The notes under the pieces are model-generated. The model searched no databases. It was not told where the DNA came from and saw only the letters and a list, made by a program, of their open reading frames with translations. Source: Lachnospiraceae bacterium (GTDB lineage Bacteria > Bacillota > Clostridia > Lachnospirales > Lachnospiraceae). From it: a stretch of 64,000 nucleotides of DNA. Made by a program: the position numbers and the translations under genes. This document shows positions 17,306-26,061 of this stretch, in pieces. The stretch's first letter is position 1. Each line of letters starts with the position of its first letter. Where the stretch lies: NCBI GenBank assembly GCA_900768755.1, contig CAAGDV010000001.1, positions 62,001-126,000 on the forward strand. Reading direction: 5' to 3'.

Positions 17306-18841
17306 TTACCTCCTTCTCACGATGCAGTCCGTTATCCCCGCGTACTCTCCGAGCAAAACCTCCCGCACTTCATCCAAAAACTCTATCTCAAATTCCGTAT
17401 TCTCAAAACGTTTCCACTCCGCCCTGTCCTGATGCTGCCTGATAATCGCGTCAAGGAAGGTGTCCTCGTTGCTTTGCTCCGCCCCGATATAATAATGTGT
17501 TTTGCCGCAAAGATGCGTTAAAAACGTAAAAAAGTCACCGTTGCGGTACACCGCGTCGCCAAAAATGCCGTGAACCCGGCTGCAGTACTCCGACAGCGTA
17601 ATCTCGCGGTTCTTATAAAGCATGTCCAAAAGTATGCTCATTAACGTAAAAACATTGCCCGAAAAACGCGCCTCGGAAAGCTCGTCCTCAAACACAATCT
17701 CCCTGGGAGCCTCTCCGGTAACCTTCTCCGCCGTCTCCTCCAGTAACGGCCTGTAAGTATACATGTCCTCAATCTTTGCAAGCTCAAAAGTCTTACGGAT
17801 GTTAAAGCCCAGAAACGGCTTAATCATATATTCCAGAATATCCGTCCTGTCGCGCTGAATCATGTCCTTAAGCGCCCCGCCGTAATCAAAACGGTTTCTG
17901 AGCCTTGACAGTTTGGAGCGGCGAATCGCGCCGTCCATCATGACGCCGAGTTCCGTGCAGGCGCACAAAAGCTCGCTGTGGTTGTTCATCGCAACCTTAA
18001 GCTCGGTATCAAGCTCATAAATCTCCCTTGTAGTGCTTATATACCTCGCCACATCATTGTCAAGCTTCTCGCTCTCTGCGCGCTTAAGCGCCGCCTCTAT
18101 AAGTTCACGGTTCTTGATAAACAGCTTCTGTTCATCCTCAAACCATTTTATTCCCGTATCAAAAAATCGCTCGTATGCCTCAACTCCGGCAAAAACATCC
18201 GATGAAAGCAGCGCCGCCACCTGATTTTTCCGAAGCTTTAGCATCTCGACCTCCGTGTTAATTCTTCTGACGACCTCCGCTCCGCCCTTAAAGTTCTGCG
18301 AACGAATCATTTTCTCCAGAAGAAGCTGCTCCACGCTTATGCGGCTCTCGTCTTTTATCTCCTTTGTGTCCAGGTAGAATTCAATGCCGTCGGGGCTTAT
18401 TGAATACCATACCGTTCCGTCCTCAATCCTGCTGGTCAGAAGCCTGACCCTTGAAACCTTTTTCTCCCGGTCCACCGGGTCGTAATACTCAAAACTAAAC
18501 GGCTTTCCGTCGTTTTTGAGCTTGTCAAAAATATAATCCACAAGTATTTTGTTATCCTGCTCCGAGAGTTTCAGCCCAAAATCCCTCTGAATGCACGCGG
18601 TCATAAATTCAAAATACATCTGGTATGTTACATCCTGCTCTTTGAAGTTGTTTTCCTCAATAAAAAAGCGCAGTACCGCCATAAGAATATATCCCATGTC
18701 CAGATTCCCGCACTGCCCGTCCATAAACCATGAAAAAGACACCTCGGACAATCTGAAAAAAGGATAGTATTTCTTAAGGTTAAGCATACGCTCCCTATGG
18801 TCTGTAATTATATCGTTGACTAAAACATGCTCTTTGGGCAT
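17306..18841 (-). CDS. JetA/MukF-like kleisin (PF18982-type, Wadjet type III-like)
   Basis: 511 residues. N-terminus EHVLVNDIITDHRERMLNLKKYYPFFRLS followed by winged-helix-like and long helical regions is the pattern of the JetA family once called DUF5716. No enzymatic motif is present; kleisins bridge SMC heads. The gene starts 14 bases after recR with a GAGGAG site, so it is read from the dnaX-ybaB-recR transcript. Wadjet and MksBEFG systems also need a JetD/MksG nuclease for plasmid cutting; none is found nearby, which favours a chromosomal role or a trans-encoded nuclease. Confidence 0.75.
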   Translation of the reverse strand: MPKEHVLVNDIITDHRERMLNLKKYYPFFRLSEVSFSWFMDGQCGNLDMGYILMAVLRFFIEENNFKEQDVTYQMYFEFMTACIQRDFGLKLSEQDNKILVDYIFDKLKNDGKPFSFEYYDPVDREKKVSRVRLLTSRIEDGTVWYSISPDGIEFYLDTKEIKDESRISVEQLLLEKMIRSQNFKGGAEVVRRINTEVEMLKLRKNQVAALLSSDVFAGVEAYERFFDTGIKWFEDEQKLFIKNRELIEAALKRAESEKLDNDVARYISTTREIYELDTELKVAMNNHSELLCACTELGVMMDGAIRRSKLSRLRNRFDYGGALKDMIQRDRTDILEYMIKPFLGFNIRKTFELAKIEDMYTYRPLLEETAEKVTGEAPREIVFEDELSEARFSGNVFTLMSILLDMLYKNREITLSEYCSRVHGIFGDAVYRNGDFFTFLTHLCGKTHYYIGAEQSNEDTFLDAIIRQHQDRAEWKRFENTEFEIEFLDEVREVLLGEYAGITDCIVRRR

Positions 18842-18855
18842 CGGTAAAAACTCCT

Positions 18856-19452
18856 CTACAGCTCTGTTCGTCCCTCCAGGGCGCGAAGCAGGGTAACCTC
18901 ATCTATGTACTCCAAATCTCCACCCACCGGAACTCCGCTCGCAATCCTCGTAACCTTGATTCCTGTGGGTTTGACGAGCTTTGAAATGTACATGGCGGTA
19001 GCCTCGCCCTCCAGACTGGAATTAGTGGCAATAATCACCTCATCCACATCCTTCTGAAGTCTGATAAGCAGTTCTTTTATCTTAATGTCATTCGGCCCAA
19101 TTCCCAACATCGGAGAAATTGCGCCGTGAAGCACATGATATACGCCTCTGTATCTTCCGGTCTTCTCGTATGCCGCCATATCCCTGGTGTTCTCCACAAC
19201 CATTATTTCCTTGTGGTTGCGCTCCTCATCCCGGCATATCGGGCACAGCTCACTGTCCGTCAGGGTATGACAACACTGACAGTATTTGACGTTGTGTCTG
19301 GCATCGGTTATCGCCCCCGCCAGAGCTTCGGCTCTCTCGGGCGGCATGTTGATTATATGAAAAGCAAGGCGTTGCGCCGTCTTGGCTCCAACGCCCGGTA
19401 ATGCTGCCAGTTCTTCAATCAGCTTTCCAATCTGTTTTCCGTAGTAATCCAT
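18856..19452 (-). CDS. recR: Recombination mediator protein RecR
   Basis: 198 residues. Helix-hairpin-helix LPGVGAKTAQRLAFHI, a four-cysteine zinc finger (YCQCCHTLTDSELCPICRD) and a Toprim domain with MVVENTRDMAAYEKTGRYRGVYHVLHG are all intact. RecR loads RecA at gaps with RecF/RecO. Start codon overlaps the ybaB stop by one base. Confidence 0.98.
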   Translation of the reverse strand: MDYYGKQIGKLIEELAALPGVGAKTAQRLAFHIINMPPERAEALAGAITDARHNVKYCQCCHTLTDSELCPICRDEERNHKEIMVVENTRDMAAYEKTGRYRGVYHVLHGAISPMLGIGPNDIKIKELLIRLQKDVDEVIIATNSSLEGEATAMYISKLVKPTGIKVTRIASGVPVGGDLEYIDEVTLLRALEGRTEL

Positions 19453-19796
19453 TAGAACGGAAATCCTCCCATTCCTCCGGTTATCTTGGCCATGGACTGC
19501 TGCGAGAGCTCCTCAACCTGTCTGATTGCCTCGTTGGTTGCCGCCATAATAAGGTCCTCAAGCATCTCGACATCATCAGGGTCAACCACCTCCGGCGACA
19601 ATGTCACCTTGGTAATCTCTTTCCGGCCGGTGATGGTAACTGCCACTGCTCCGCCGCCTGCGGTTGCGGTAATCTCCTTCTCCTCGAGAGCCTTCTGCTC
19701 CTCCTCCATCTGCCTCTGCATTCTCTGCGCCTGCTTCATCAGGTTGTTCATATTGCCCGGCATTGCACCTCCGGGAAATCCGCCTCTTTTTGCCAT
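19452..19796 (-). CDS. YbaB/EbfC family nucleoid-associated protein
   Basis: 114 residues with the conserved core AVTITGRKEITKVTLSPEVVDPDDVEMLEDLIMAATNEA (family strand-helix) and Met/Gln-rich helix MNNLMKQAQRMQRQMEEEQ. Dimeric DNA-binding protein. Order dnaX-ybaB-recR is conserved across bacteria. Confidence 0.95.
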   Translation of the reverse strand: MAKRGGFPGGAMPGNMNNLMKQAQRMQRQMEEEQKALEEKEITATAGGGAVAVTITGRKEITKVTLSPEVVDPDDVEMLEDLIMAATNEAIRQVEELSQQSMAKITGGMGGFPF

Positions 19797-19809
19797 AATC
19801 TCATCCTTC

Positions 19810-21387
19810 CTAATCTTCTATTGTTATGTTCATTTTAACATATTCCGTCACATCGGTAAATGCATCTTCAAATGTAACGTTGTCGGTAAGAAGCCTTATC
19901 TCAACCTCAACTGTTTTGCCGATTGAGCCTGCGATTGCTTCCTTAATCGCTTTCAGATGCTCTTCCTTGCTCAAAAAATCGCGCACAAAAGCATTGTCCG
20001 TCACAAGCACAAGTCTGTCGTCTACCGCCGTCACCCTCACCGAGCGCAAAAAATGTTCATAAATATTGTCACATTGCGCGATGATTCCGTTCCAGTTTCT
20101 GGCGACCGCCTCAATGTCACTGCTTAAGGCTTTGATTGTCATCTTCTCCACATCGGGCTTAGGTCTAGGTCTGACGGGCTCTGCCCCCACCGGCACCTCA
20201 GGTCTTAATGCGACAAGCGCAAGCAGGTCTTCTTTCTCCTTCACAAGCTGCTCAAGCCTGCCAATCCGCTCCGCCAGAGTATCCGCATCCGTCTCCATCT
20301 GCGGTCTTGTGAGCCTGATAAAAGCGACCTCGGCCGTAACGCGCTTCTGCGTTGCTCTTTTTAGGGAATTGGACAGCTCCGACATCACTCTTATATATCT
20401 CAAAGAGGTCTCAACATCTATCATGAACGCTTCCTCTCTGAGGCGCTCCAAATTCTCCGCCGACATATCCATCATGCCTGCCGCCTCCTTAGAGGTCTGC
20501 ATCATAAGGAGGTTGCGCAGATACCAGGTAAAATCACCCACAAACTGCGTAATATCCCTTCCCTGATTAATTATCTCGTCCAAAAGCCTGATTATTGCGG
20601 TCACGTCACCGTTGACCACAAGGCGGAGCATCTTTGAAAATACTTCATTGTCCACGGTGCCCAACACTTCCAGCACATCCTCATACTCAAGCGTCGCATC
20701 GCCGGAGCATGCAATACACTGGTCAAGAAGACTCAATGCGTCACGGAACGCCCCGTCCGCCATTCTTGCAATGTATCTTAACGCGTCATCGCTGACTGCG
20801 GCATTTTCCTTGGTTACGACCTCGCGGAGCCTGTCGGTTATTACATCCACCGATATTCTTTTGAAATCATATCTCTGACACCGCGACAAAATCGTCACCG
20901 GAATCATATGTGCTTCCGTCGTCGCGAGAATAAAAATGACATAAGACGGCGGCTCCTCAATGGTCTTTAGAAGCGCATTCCACGCCCCCACCGTAAGCAT
21001 ATGTGCCTCGTCAATTATATATACCTTGTAACGTCCGTCCGTCGGGCGGTACTGAACCTCTTCCCTTATCTGCCTGATGTTGTCCACGCCGTTGTTGCTG
21101 GCTGCATCAATCTCGATGACATCCAAAGATGCCCCCGATGATATTGCCCGGCACACCGCACACTCACCGCACGGACTTCCGTCAACCGGATGCTCGCAAT
21201 TGACTGCCTTGGCAAGTATCTTCGCCACCGTTGTTTTTCCCGTTCCTCTGGTGCCGCAAAAAAGGTATGCATGTCCGACTTTATCGGCAGCTATCTGATT
21301 CTTCAAAACTGTTACTATGTGGTCCTGCCCCTTGACATCATCAAATACGGAGGGTCTCCACTTTCTGTACAAAGCTGTATATGACAC
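19810..21387 (-). CDS. dnaX: DNA polymerase III subunit gamma/tau
   Basis: 525 residues from a GTG at 21387 (VSYTALYRKWRP), chosen because GGGAG lies seven bases upstream and most DnaX proteins begin at that motif; an ATG at 21405 adds six residues. AAA+ clamp-loader module with Walker A GTRGTGKTTVA, zinc module CEHPVDGSPCGECAVC, DEAH-type IIDEAHML and sensor/SRC ILSRCQRYDF. The C-terminal tau part is short. First gene of the replication-repair operon that continues into the JetABC-like genes. Confidence 0.97.
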   Translation of the reverse strand: MSYTALYRKWRPSVFDDVKGQDHIVTVLKNQIAADKVGHAYLFCGTRGTGKTTVAKILAKAVNCEHPVDGSPCGECAVCRAISSGASLDVIEIDAASNNGVDNIRQIREEVQYRPTDGRYKVYIIDEAHMLTVGAWNALLKTIEEPPSYVIFILATTEAHMIPVTILSRCQRYDFKRISVDVITDRLREVVTKENAAVSDDALRYIARMADGAFRDALSLLDQCIACSGDATLEYEDVLEVLGTVDNEVFSKMLRLVVNGDVTAIIRLLDEIINQGRDITQFVGDFTWYLRNLLMMQTSKEAAGMMDMSAENLERLREEAFMIDVETSLRYIRVMSELSNSLKRATQKRVTAEVAFIRLTRPQMETDADTLAERIGRLEQLVKEKEDLLALVALRPEVPVGAEPVRPRPKPDVEKMTIKALSSDIEAVARNWNGIIAQCDNIYEHFLRSVRVTAVDDRLVLVTDNAFVRDFLSKEEHLKAIKEAIAGSIGKTVEVEIRLLTDNVTFEDAFTDVTEYVKMNITIED

Positions 21388-21506
21388 GGTCTGTCTCCCA
21401 TTCAATACTCATTCCATAGATACTTGTATTTTATCACAAAATCCGATGAATATCCAGTATTAGTTATGAGGAGAATTCGGTTTGAATCACGCCTGCGGGA
21501 GTGCAT

Positions 21507-21640
21507 TCGTATGCATGGGGAAGCTTATGTAATTTACGGACTTTCGGGAAGCAGGGCACTTTCTGCCCAAAGTCGGTGCCAACCGACTCATGGGCGGAAA
21601 GACAAGCCGCCCTTTAAGCCCTGTTTCCGATCTATCAGAT
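21507..21640 (-). other. Structured intergenic region between eno and dnaX (possible ncRNA or leader)
   Basis: In the 268-base gap, the minus strand can form GGAA-CAGGGC / GCCCTG-TTCC closing a junction with two perfect hairpins, GGGCGG...CCGCCC and AGTCGG...CCGACT; an alternative GGGCA/TGCCC hairpin competes. It does not match tRNA, 6S, RNase P or any riboswitch I recognise. It could be the dnaX leader, the eno 3' region or an RNA on either strand. Confidence 0.4.
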
Positions 21641-21655
21641 AATACCCCGTGTGTA

Positions 21656-22957
21656 TCAGAACCTTTTTATATTAAATGCGTCCATTCCCGGGTAAACCGC
21701 CGCTGCCCCCAGTGCCTCCTCAATCCTTAGAAGCCTGTTGTATTTGGCGACTCTCTCGGAGCGGCACGGCGCCCCCGTCTTAATCTGACAGGTGTTTAAA
21801 GCCACCGCCAAATCAGCGATTGTCGTGTCCTCGGTCTCGCCTGAGCGGTGTGATGCAATCGCCGTATACCCAGCCTTCTGTGCCAGTTTTATCGCCTCAA
21901 GGGTCTCTGACAGAGAGCCTATCTGGTTGGGTTTGATGAGAATTGAGTTGCCGCATTTTTCTTTTATTCCTTTTGCCAGGCGTGAGGTGTTGGTTACAAA
22001 CAAATCGTCCCCCACAAGCTGGGCTCTGTCTCCGATTATCTCTGTAATCTTTTTCCAGCCCTCCCAGTCTTCCTCGTCAAGCGGGTCCTCGATTGAGATG
22101 ACGGGGTATTTTTGAATTATGTCAGCATACATTCCGATAAGCTCGTCAGTGGTGTAATCTTTGCCGGCTTTCGGAAGATGATACATACCTTTTCCCTTAG
22201 GGCTCTTCCACTCGCTCGCTGCAACGTCCAGGGCAAAACAAATATCTTTTCCGCATTCGTATCCCGCTTTGTTCACCGCTTCGCTTAATATGTCAAGAAC
22301 CTTTGAGGCACTGCCGACATCGGGAGCAAAGCCCCCCTCATCGCCGACTGCGGTTGAGAGTCCTTTTTCAAAAAGAACATTCTTTAGGCTGTGATATACC
22401 TCTGTTCCCATGCGCAGAGCCTCTTTAAAACAGCAGGCTCCTACCGGCATAATCATAAATTCCTGAAAATCGATTGAATTTCGCGAGTGCGCTCCGCCGT
22501 TGATGATATTCATCATCGGAACCGGCATCCGGGTCGCATTGATTCCTCCGAGAAATCTGAAAAGCGGGATTCCCAAAGAGTCAGCCGCCGCCCGCGCGCA
22601 GGCAATTGACACCGCAAGAATCGCATTGGCTCCGAGCCTTGATTTCTGCGGGGTCTGGTCGGCGTTCTGCATCATCGCGTCAACGGCATACAAATCCGAC
22701 GCGTCCATTCCGCACAAAAGAGTATTGATTGTATTGTTGACGTTGTTAACGGCGCACTCAACGCCTTTTCCGAGATACCGTGCCTTTTCCTTATCGCGGA
22801 GTTCAACCGCCTCAAACTGTCCGGTTGACGCGCCTGACGGCGTAATGGCGTGTGCCACGGTTCCGTCGCCCAATGTCACCACCGCCTCAACCGTGGGGTT
22901 GCCTCTGGAATCCAGAACTTCTCTTGCGTATACTTTTTTGATTGTCGTACAGCTCAT
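21656..22957 (-). CDS. eno: Enolase
   Basis: 433 residues. ATG at 22957 follows GGAGG at five bases; an upstream TTG is rejected. Motifs include AREVLDSRGNPTVEA, NIINGGAHSRNSIDFQEFMI, GDEGGFAP, SIEDPLDEEDWEGW, LVGDDLFVTN and SHRSGETEDTTIADLAVA, covering the Mg2+ ligands and catalytic Lys/Glu. Converts 2-phosphoglycerate to phosphoenolpyruvate. Transcribed just downstream of the SRP RNA gene. Confidence 0.99.
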   Translation of the reverse strand: MSCTTIKKVYAREVLDSRGNPTVEAVVTLGDGTVAHAITPSGASTGQFEAVELRDKEKARYLGKGVECAVNNVNNTINTLLCGMDASDLYAVDAMMQNADQTPQKSRLGANAILAVSIACARAAADSLGIPLFRFLGGINATRMPVPMMNIINGGAHSRNSIDFQEFMIMPVGACCFKEALRMGTEVYHSLKNVLFEKGLSTAVGDEGGFAPDVGSASKVLDILSEAVNKAGYECGKDICFALDVAASEWKSPKGKGMYHLPKAGKDYTTDELIGMYADIIQKYPVISIEDPLDEEDWEGWKKITEIIGDRAQLVGDDLFVTNTSRLAKGIKEKCGNSILIKPNQIGSLSETLEAIKLAQKAGYTAIASHRSGETEDTTIADLAVALNTCQIKTGAPCRSERVAKYNRLLRIEEALGAAAVYPGMDAFNIKRF

Positions 22958-23012
22958 AATTACCTCCAAACATATTGTCAGTCATAGTTTGGACATAATA
23001 TGAGAATTTTAT

Positions 23013-23124
23013 CAAAAAAAAGCGCCCAGGCACCCTTGCGGCACATAAGAGATTCCGTTTAATGCTGCTTCGTTCCCGACCTGACATGGTTCACGGATTC
23101 CTATTGCGCAAGACCCGAGCGCAC
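23013..23124 (-). ncRNA. ffs: Small signal recognition particle RNA (4.5S-like) with terminator
   Basis: On the minus strand, the apical domain ACCATGTCAGGTCGG then GAACGAAGCAGCATTAA is the hallmark SRP RNA loop bound by Ffh. The 5' GCGCTCGGGT pairs with the 3' GCCTGGGCGC, and a T run follows (23013-23021). Only the short form (no Alu domain) is seen. A perfect CGTC-GAAA-GACG hairpin precedes the mature 5' end, so the primary transcript probably starts about 12 bases upstream and is processed. Exact ends are estimated. Confidence 0.92.
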
Positions 23125-23142
23125 GTCTTTCGACGCATAAGT

Positions 23143-23171
23143 AGTATACTAATTATATCTGTTTCTGTCAA
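23143..23171 (-). promoter_or_regulatory. Sigma-A promoter of the SRP RNA gene
   Basis: Minus strand TTGACA (23166-23171), 17 bases, TATACT (23143-23148). The -35 box contains the TGA stop codon of tadA. Confidence 0.85.
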
Positions 23172-23653
23172 GAGCACGACTTCTTGCTTTCGCGCAGTTC
23201 CCTGAAAAAAGACTGCATGATATCCCTGCACTCTTCCATCAGCACGTCATGCTCAATCATAACCCTGTGGTTAAAGCCGTCCATCTGAAGCAGATTGACG
23301 ACGGAGCCTGCGCAGCCCGCTTTGGGGTTCATCGTACCTATTACAACCCGCGGAATTCTCGCCTGAATAATGGCGCCGGCGCACATAGGACAGGGTTCGA
23401 GCGTAACATATAGAGTGCAGTCCTCCAGACGCCAGTCCCCTATTACGCGCGACGCTTTCCTTATGGCTTCAATCTCGGCGTGGGCGAGAGTACTTTTGTC
23501 CCTGTTGCGGCGGTTGTAGCCCTTTGCAATAATCTGCCCGTCGTGCACAATAACGCAGCCTATGGGAATCTCATGGATTGCCGCTGCCTTTTTTGCAAGC
23601 TTCACCGCCTCATACATATAAAGTTCATCGGTTGTCATATCTTTTTTTCTCAT
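23168..23653 (-). CDS. tadA: tRNA-specific adenosine deaminase
   Basis: 161 residues from the ATG at 23653 (an ATG at 23638 or 23698 is also possible; GGAAG lies 12 bases before 23653). Cytidine-deaminase-fold zinc motifs HAE (58-60) and PCPMC (87-91) plus the IPIGCVIVHDG strand identify TadA, which makes inosine at the wobble position of tRNA-Arg. C-terminus FFRELRESKKSCS is typical. Confidence 0.95.
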   Translation of the reverse strand: MRKKDMTTDELYMYEAVKLAKKAAAIHEIPIGCVIVHDGQIIAKGYNRRNRDKSTLAHAEIEAIRKASRVIGDWRLEDCTLYVTLEPCPMCAGAIIQARIPRVVIGTMNPKAGCAGSVVNLLQMDGFNHRVMIEHDVLMEECRDIMQSFFRELRESKKSCS

Positions 23654-23753
23654 ATTGGTATTGTACTTCCTGACAGAAATTTTTTCAAGTGAGGTCATTC
23701 CATTGTGGAATATATTCTGCTATAATTTTCGTATCACAGACGGGGGTGTTTAC

Positions 23754-24311
23754 ATGCATTTCGAATACGAGACATCAAGGCTTATTCTTCAGACTCTGGA
23801 TGAGAGCAGTACCGACAGGGTGCTGGATTTTTTGTACAGGGGCAGAGCGTTTTTTGACCCTGTTGAACCTCCCAAGCCGGACAATTTCTATACAAAAAGC
23901 TTTCAGGCCGCCTCTCTTTCGGGGGAGCGCACCGCTTTTCTTTCGGGAACCTACCGCCGGTACTATTTTTCCACCTTCGAGCGGCCGGACGTAATCATAG
24001 GCACGGCGTCTTTTTCCAACATCATCCGCGGTGCTTACCGCAGCTGCATGCTCGGATATAAGCTTCTTCCGGAATTTCAGAAAAAGGGATATGCCCTTGA
24101 GGGAATATCCCGCCTGATTACCGCTGTTTTTGAGGAGGACCGCATGCACCGCATAGAGGCATACACGCTCCCGAACAACTACTCATCCATTAACCTTTTA
24201 TCGCGGCTCGGTTTTCAGTTTGAATGCCTGTCGCGCTCGGTTATTATGCTGAGAAACGGTTTCTGCGACCATAACCGTTACTTTCTTCTTAATCCTCTGG
24301 ATATGCATTAG
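23754..24311 (+). CDS. GNAT family N-acetyltransferase (RimJ/RimL type)
   Basis: 185 residues from the ATG at 23754, preceded by GGGGGTG at five bases; TATAAT lies at 23721-23726. N-terminus YETSRLILQTLDES, the acetyl-CoA-binding strand/loop MLGYKLLPEFQKKGYALEGISRL and the final NYSSINLLSRLGFQFEC fit the RimJ-like GNAT group. Substrate unknown. Stop overlaps the convergent gene by four bases. Confidence 0.88.
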   Translation: MHFEYETSRLILQTLDESSTDRVLDFLYRGRAFFDPVEPPKPDNFYTKSFQAASLSGERTAFLSGTYRRYYFSTFERPDVIIGTASFSNIIRGAYRSCMLGYKLLPEFQKKGYALEGISRLITAVFEEDRMHRIEAYTLPNNYSSINLLSRLGFQFECLSRSVIMLRNGFCDHNRYFLLNPLDMH

Positions 24312-25120
24312 CCCTCGATTGCCCTGTACCAGTAACCGAACTGATTCTGCATGACATCGCTGCGCATGCTGAATTTGAACCGGTTGAACCCGAAAATCGA
24401 CGCTGTGTTGCGCTCTCTTCTCGTATACACACCCGGGACTCCGATAAAATATCCCGTCTCCTCCGGCGTGTTCATCCGCCCAATTATCAGGTGACGGTAA
24501 TTGTAGAATCCGTGATTGACAAAACTGTTATTCATCAACGCCCGGCTGCCGTCCACAAGCTCTTCAATATCCTTCGGCTCAATTTCCACGCAGTCGTAAA
24601 GCTCATCATCCGAGAAAAGAAATAATCTGTCCCTCGAATCAAGCATCCTATCAATCGCGCTCCGGGGCTTTACAATCGTTGGCTGTACCACATCCACTAC
24701 CTGCGCTGCCTCGTATTCGACCGGCACGCTTTCAACAACAGTCTCCTGCTCCCCTATTAACTCCGGAGAAAAACCCTTATCATCCCATTCGCTGGCAAAA
24801 AACTTATCGCCCTTGTCGCAGGACACATACAGCCCTTTTATGTCGCAAAAATCCAGACCGCTCATTGCGATATCATTGGCCTCGGACATATAACAAAATT
24901 CCCCGACGCCGTTATGTATGGTCATGCAGCCGATTTTGATTGGCAGGATTCTGCCGTCTTTGCGCCTGAAAAGATTGACCTCCCATTCCGGACCGATATC
25001 TGAAAATGCACATTTCATGTTAATCTGCATCTTCATTATTCCCTGTCTCGTCTCTATCCGGGCAAAACCCGTGTTTTTTCCTTTAATTTCGCCGTTATAC
25101 GAATAAATATATGCTATCAT
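24308..25120 (-). CDS. DUF6128-like protein of Lachnospiraceae
   Basis: 270 residues from the ATG at 25120 behind GGAG at nine bases (an upstream ATG at 25180 is weaker). Two conserved-looking parts, an N-terminal MIAYIYSYNGEIKGKNTGF and a C-terminal NHGFYNYRHLIIGRM to FGYWYRAIEG, flank an acidic, variable centre. No enzyme motif or membrane segment. Matches my recollection of the DUF6128 family; function unknown. Lies 80 bases after rsmA. Confidence 0.65.
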   Translation of the reverse strand: MIAYIYSYNGEIKGKNTGFARIETRQGIMKMQINMKCAFSDIGPEWEVNLFRRKDGRILPIKIGCMTIHNGVGEFCYMSEANDIAMSGLDFCDIKGLYVSCDKGDKFFASEWDDKGFSPELIGEQETVVESVPVEYEAAQVVDVVQPTIVKPRSAIDRMLDSRDRLFLFSDDELYDCVEIEPKDIEELVDGSRALMNNSFVNHGFYNYRHLIIGRMNTPEETGYFIGVPGVYTRRERNTASIFGFNRFKFSMRSDVMQNQFGYWYRAIEG

Positions 25121-25200
25121 CCTGCTGTACTCCACTATATTTTGCTCCTTCCCGCACAGATAGTAATATATATGCGACAAGCCTGCAAAATATACCGTTT

Positions 25201-26061
25201 TCAGGACAAAATATCGGTGAGGCGCGAAAACTGCTCCAAAGTCAGGGTCTCCCCTCTGACCGTGGGCGAAAGCCCCATTTTATCTATTGCGCTCTCAAGC
25301 TGCTCTTTTGAAAAATCAAGGTCGGCTGAATTTTTGAGCCCGTTTAAAAGCGTCTTTCTGCGCTGGTTAAAGGAGGCTCTGATAATTCTGAACATAAGCG
25401 CCTCGTCTTTTACACAGACGGGGGGATTTTGGTACTTAATGAGCCTGATAACCGAGGAGCCGACGCTTGGTCTTGGCATAAAACATTCCGGCGGCACATT
25501 AAGCACAACCTCCGGCTTTGCGTAGTACTGCACGGCAAGCGACAGCGCGCCGTAGTCCTTGCTGCCCGGTCCTGTCCTTATCCTGTCCGCGACCTCCTTC
25601 TGGACCATGACAGTTATGCTGTCAATCGGCGCATGGCTCTCAAAAAGTCCCATGATTATGGGGGTCGTAATGTAGTACGGAAGATTGGCAACCACCTTGA
25701 TGGGGCGGCCGGCGTTTTTTTCGGCGGCAAGCGCCCCGATATCGACTTTGAGAATGTCGCGGTTTATGACGGTGACATTATCGTATCCCGAAAGGGTATC
25801 GCCAAGTATCGGAATCAGCCTCTCGTCAATCTCGACCGCCGCAACCTCCCTCGCGTTCTCGCACAAAAGCTGCGTCATTGTGCCGATTCCGGGCCCGATT
25901 TCCAAAACAAAATCGTCCGCAGTTATTCCGGCCTCGCGCACAATTTTGGACACGATGCCCTCATCTATCAGAAAATTCTGTCCGTATTTTTTTGCAAAGG
26001 CAAAATTGTACCGGTTAATAACCGCTAAAGTATTGGTTGGATTTGCCAGGTGTTCTCTCAT
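25201..26061 (-). CDS. rsmA: 16S rRNA dimethyladenosine methyltransferase RsmA/KsgA
   Basis: 286 residues. KKYGQNFLID, the SAM-binding motif VLEIGPGIGTMTQLL and the catalytic NLPYYIT are intact. Dimethylates the two adjacent adenosines near the 3' end of 16S rRNA. The start overlaps tatD by four bases. In many Firmicutes rnmV lies between tatD and rsmA; it is absent here. Confidence 0.98.
   Translation of the reverse strand: MREHLANPTNTLAVINRYNFAFAKKYGQNFLIDEGIVSKIVREAGITADDFVLEIGPGIGTMTQLLCENAREVAAVEIDERLIPILGDTLSGYDNVTVINRDILKVDIGALAAEKNAGRPIKVVANLPYYITTPIIMGLFESHAPIDSITVMVQKEVADRIRTGPGSKDYGALSLAVQYYAKPEVVLNVPPECFMPRPSVGSSVIRLIKYQNPPVCVKDEALMFRIIRASFNQRRKTLLNGLKNSADLDFSKEQLESAIDKMGLSPTVRGETLTLEQFSRLTDILS

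Noticed and set aside
9463..18841. A complete four-gene Wadjet defence system
   Set aside because: No JetD/MksG-like nuclease is present; the downstream gene is a TPR/pseudo-AAA+ protein, so only a JetABC-like core can be supported.
21424..21642. 72-codon frame between eno and dnaX
   Set aside because: Lies across the hairpins of the structured region, with an arginine-rich unlikely product and no good ribosome site.
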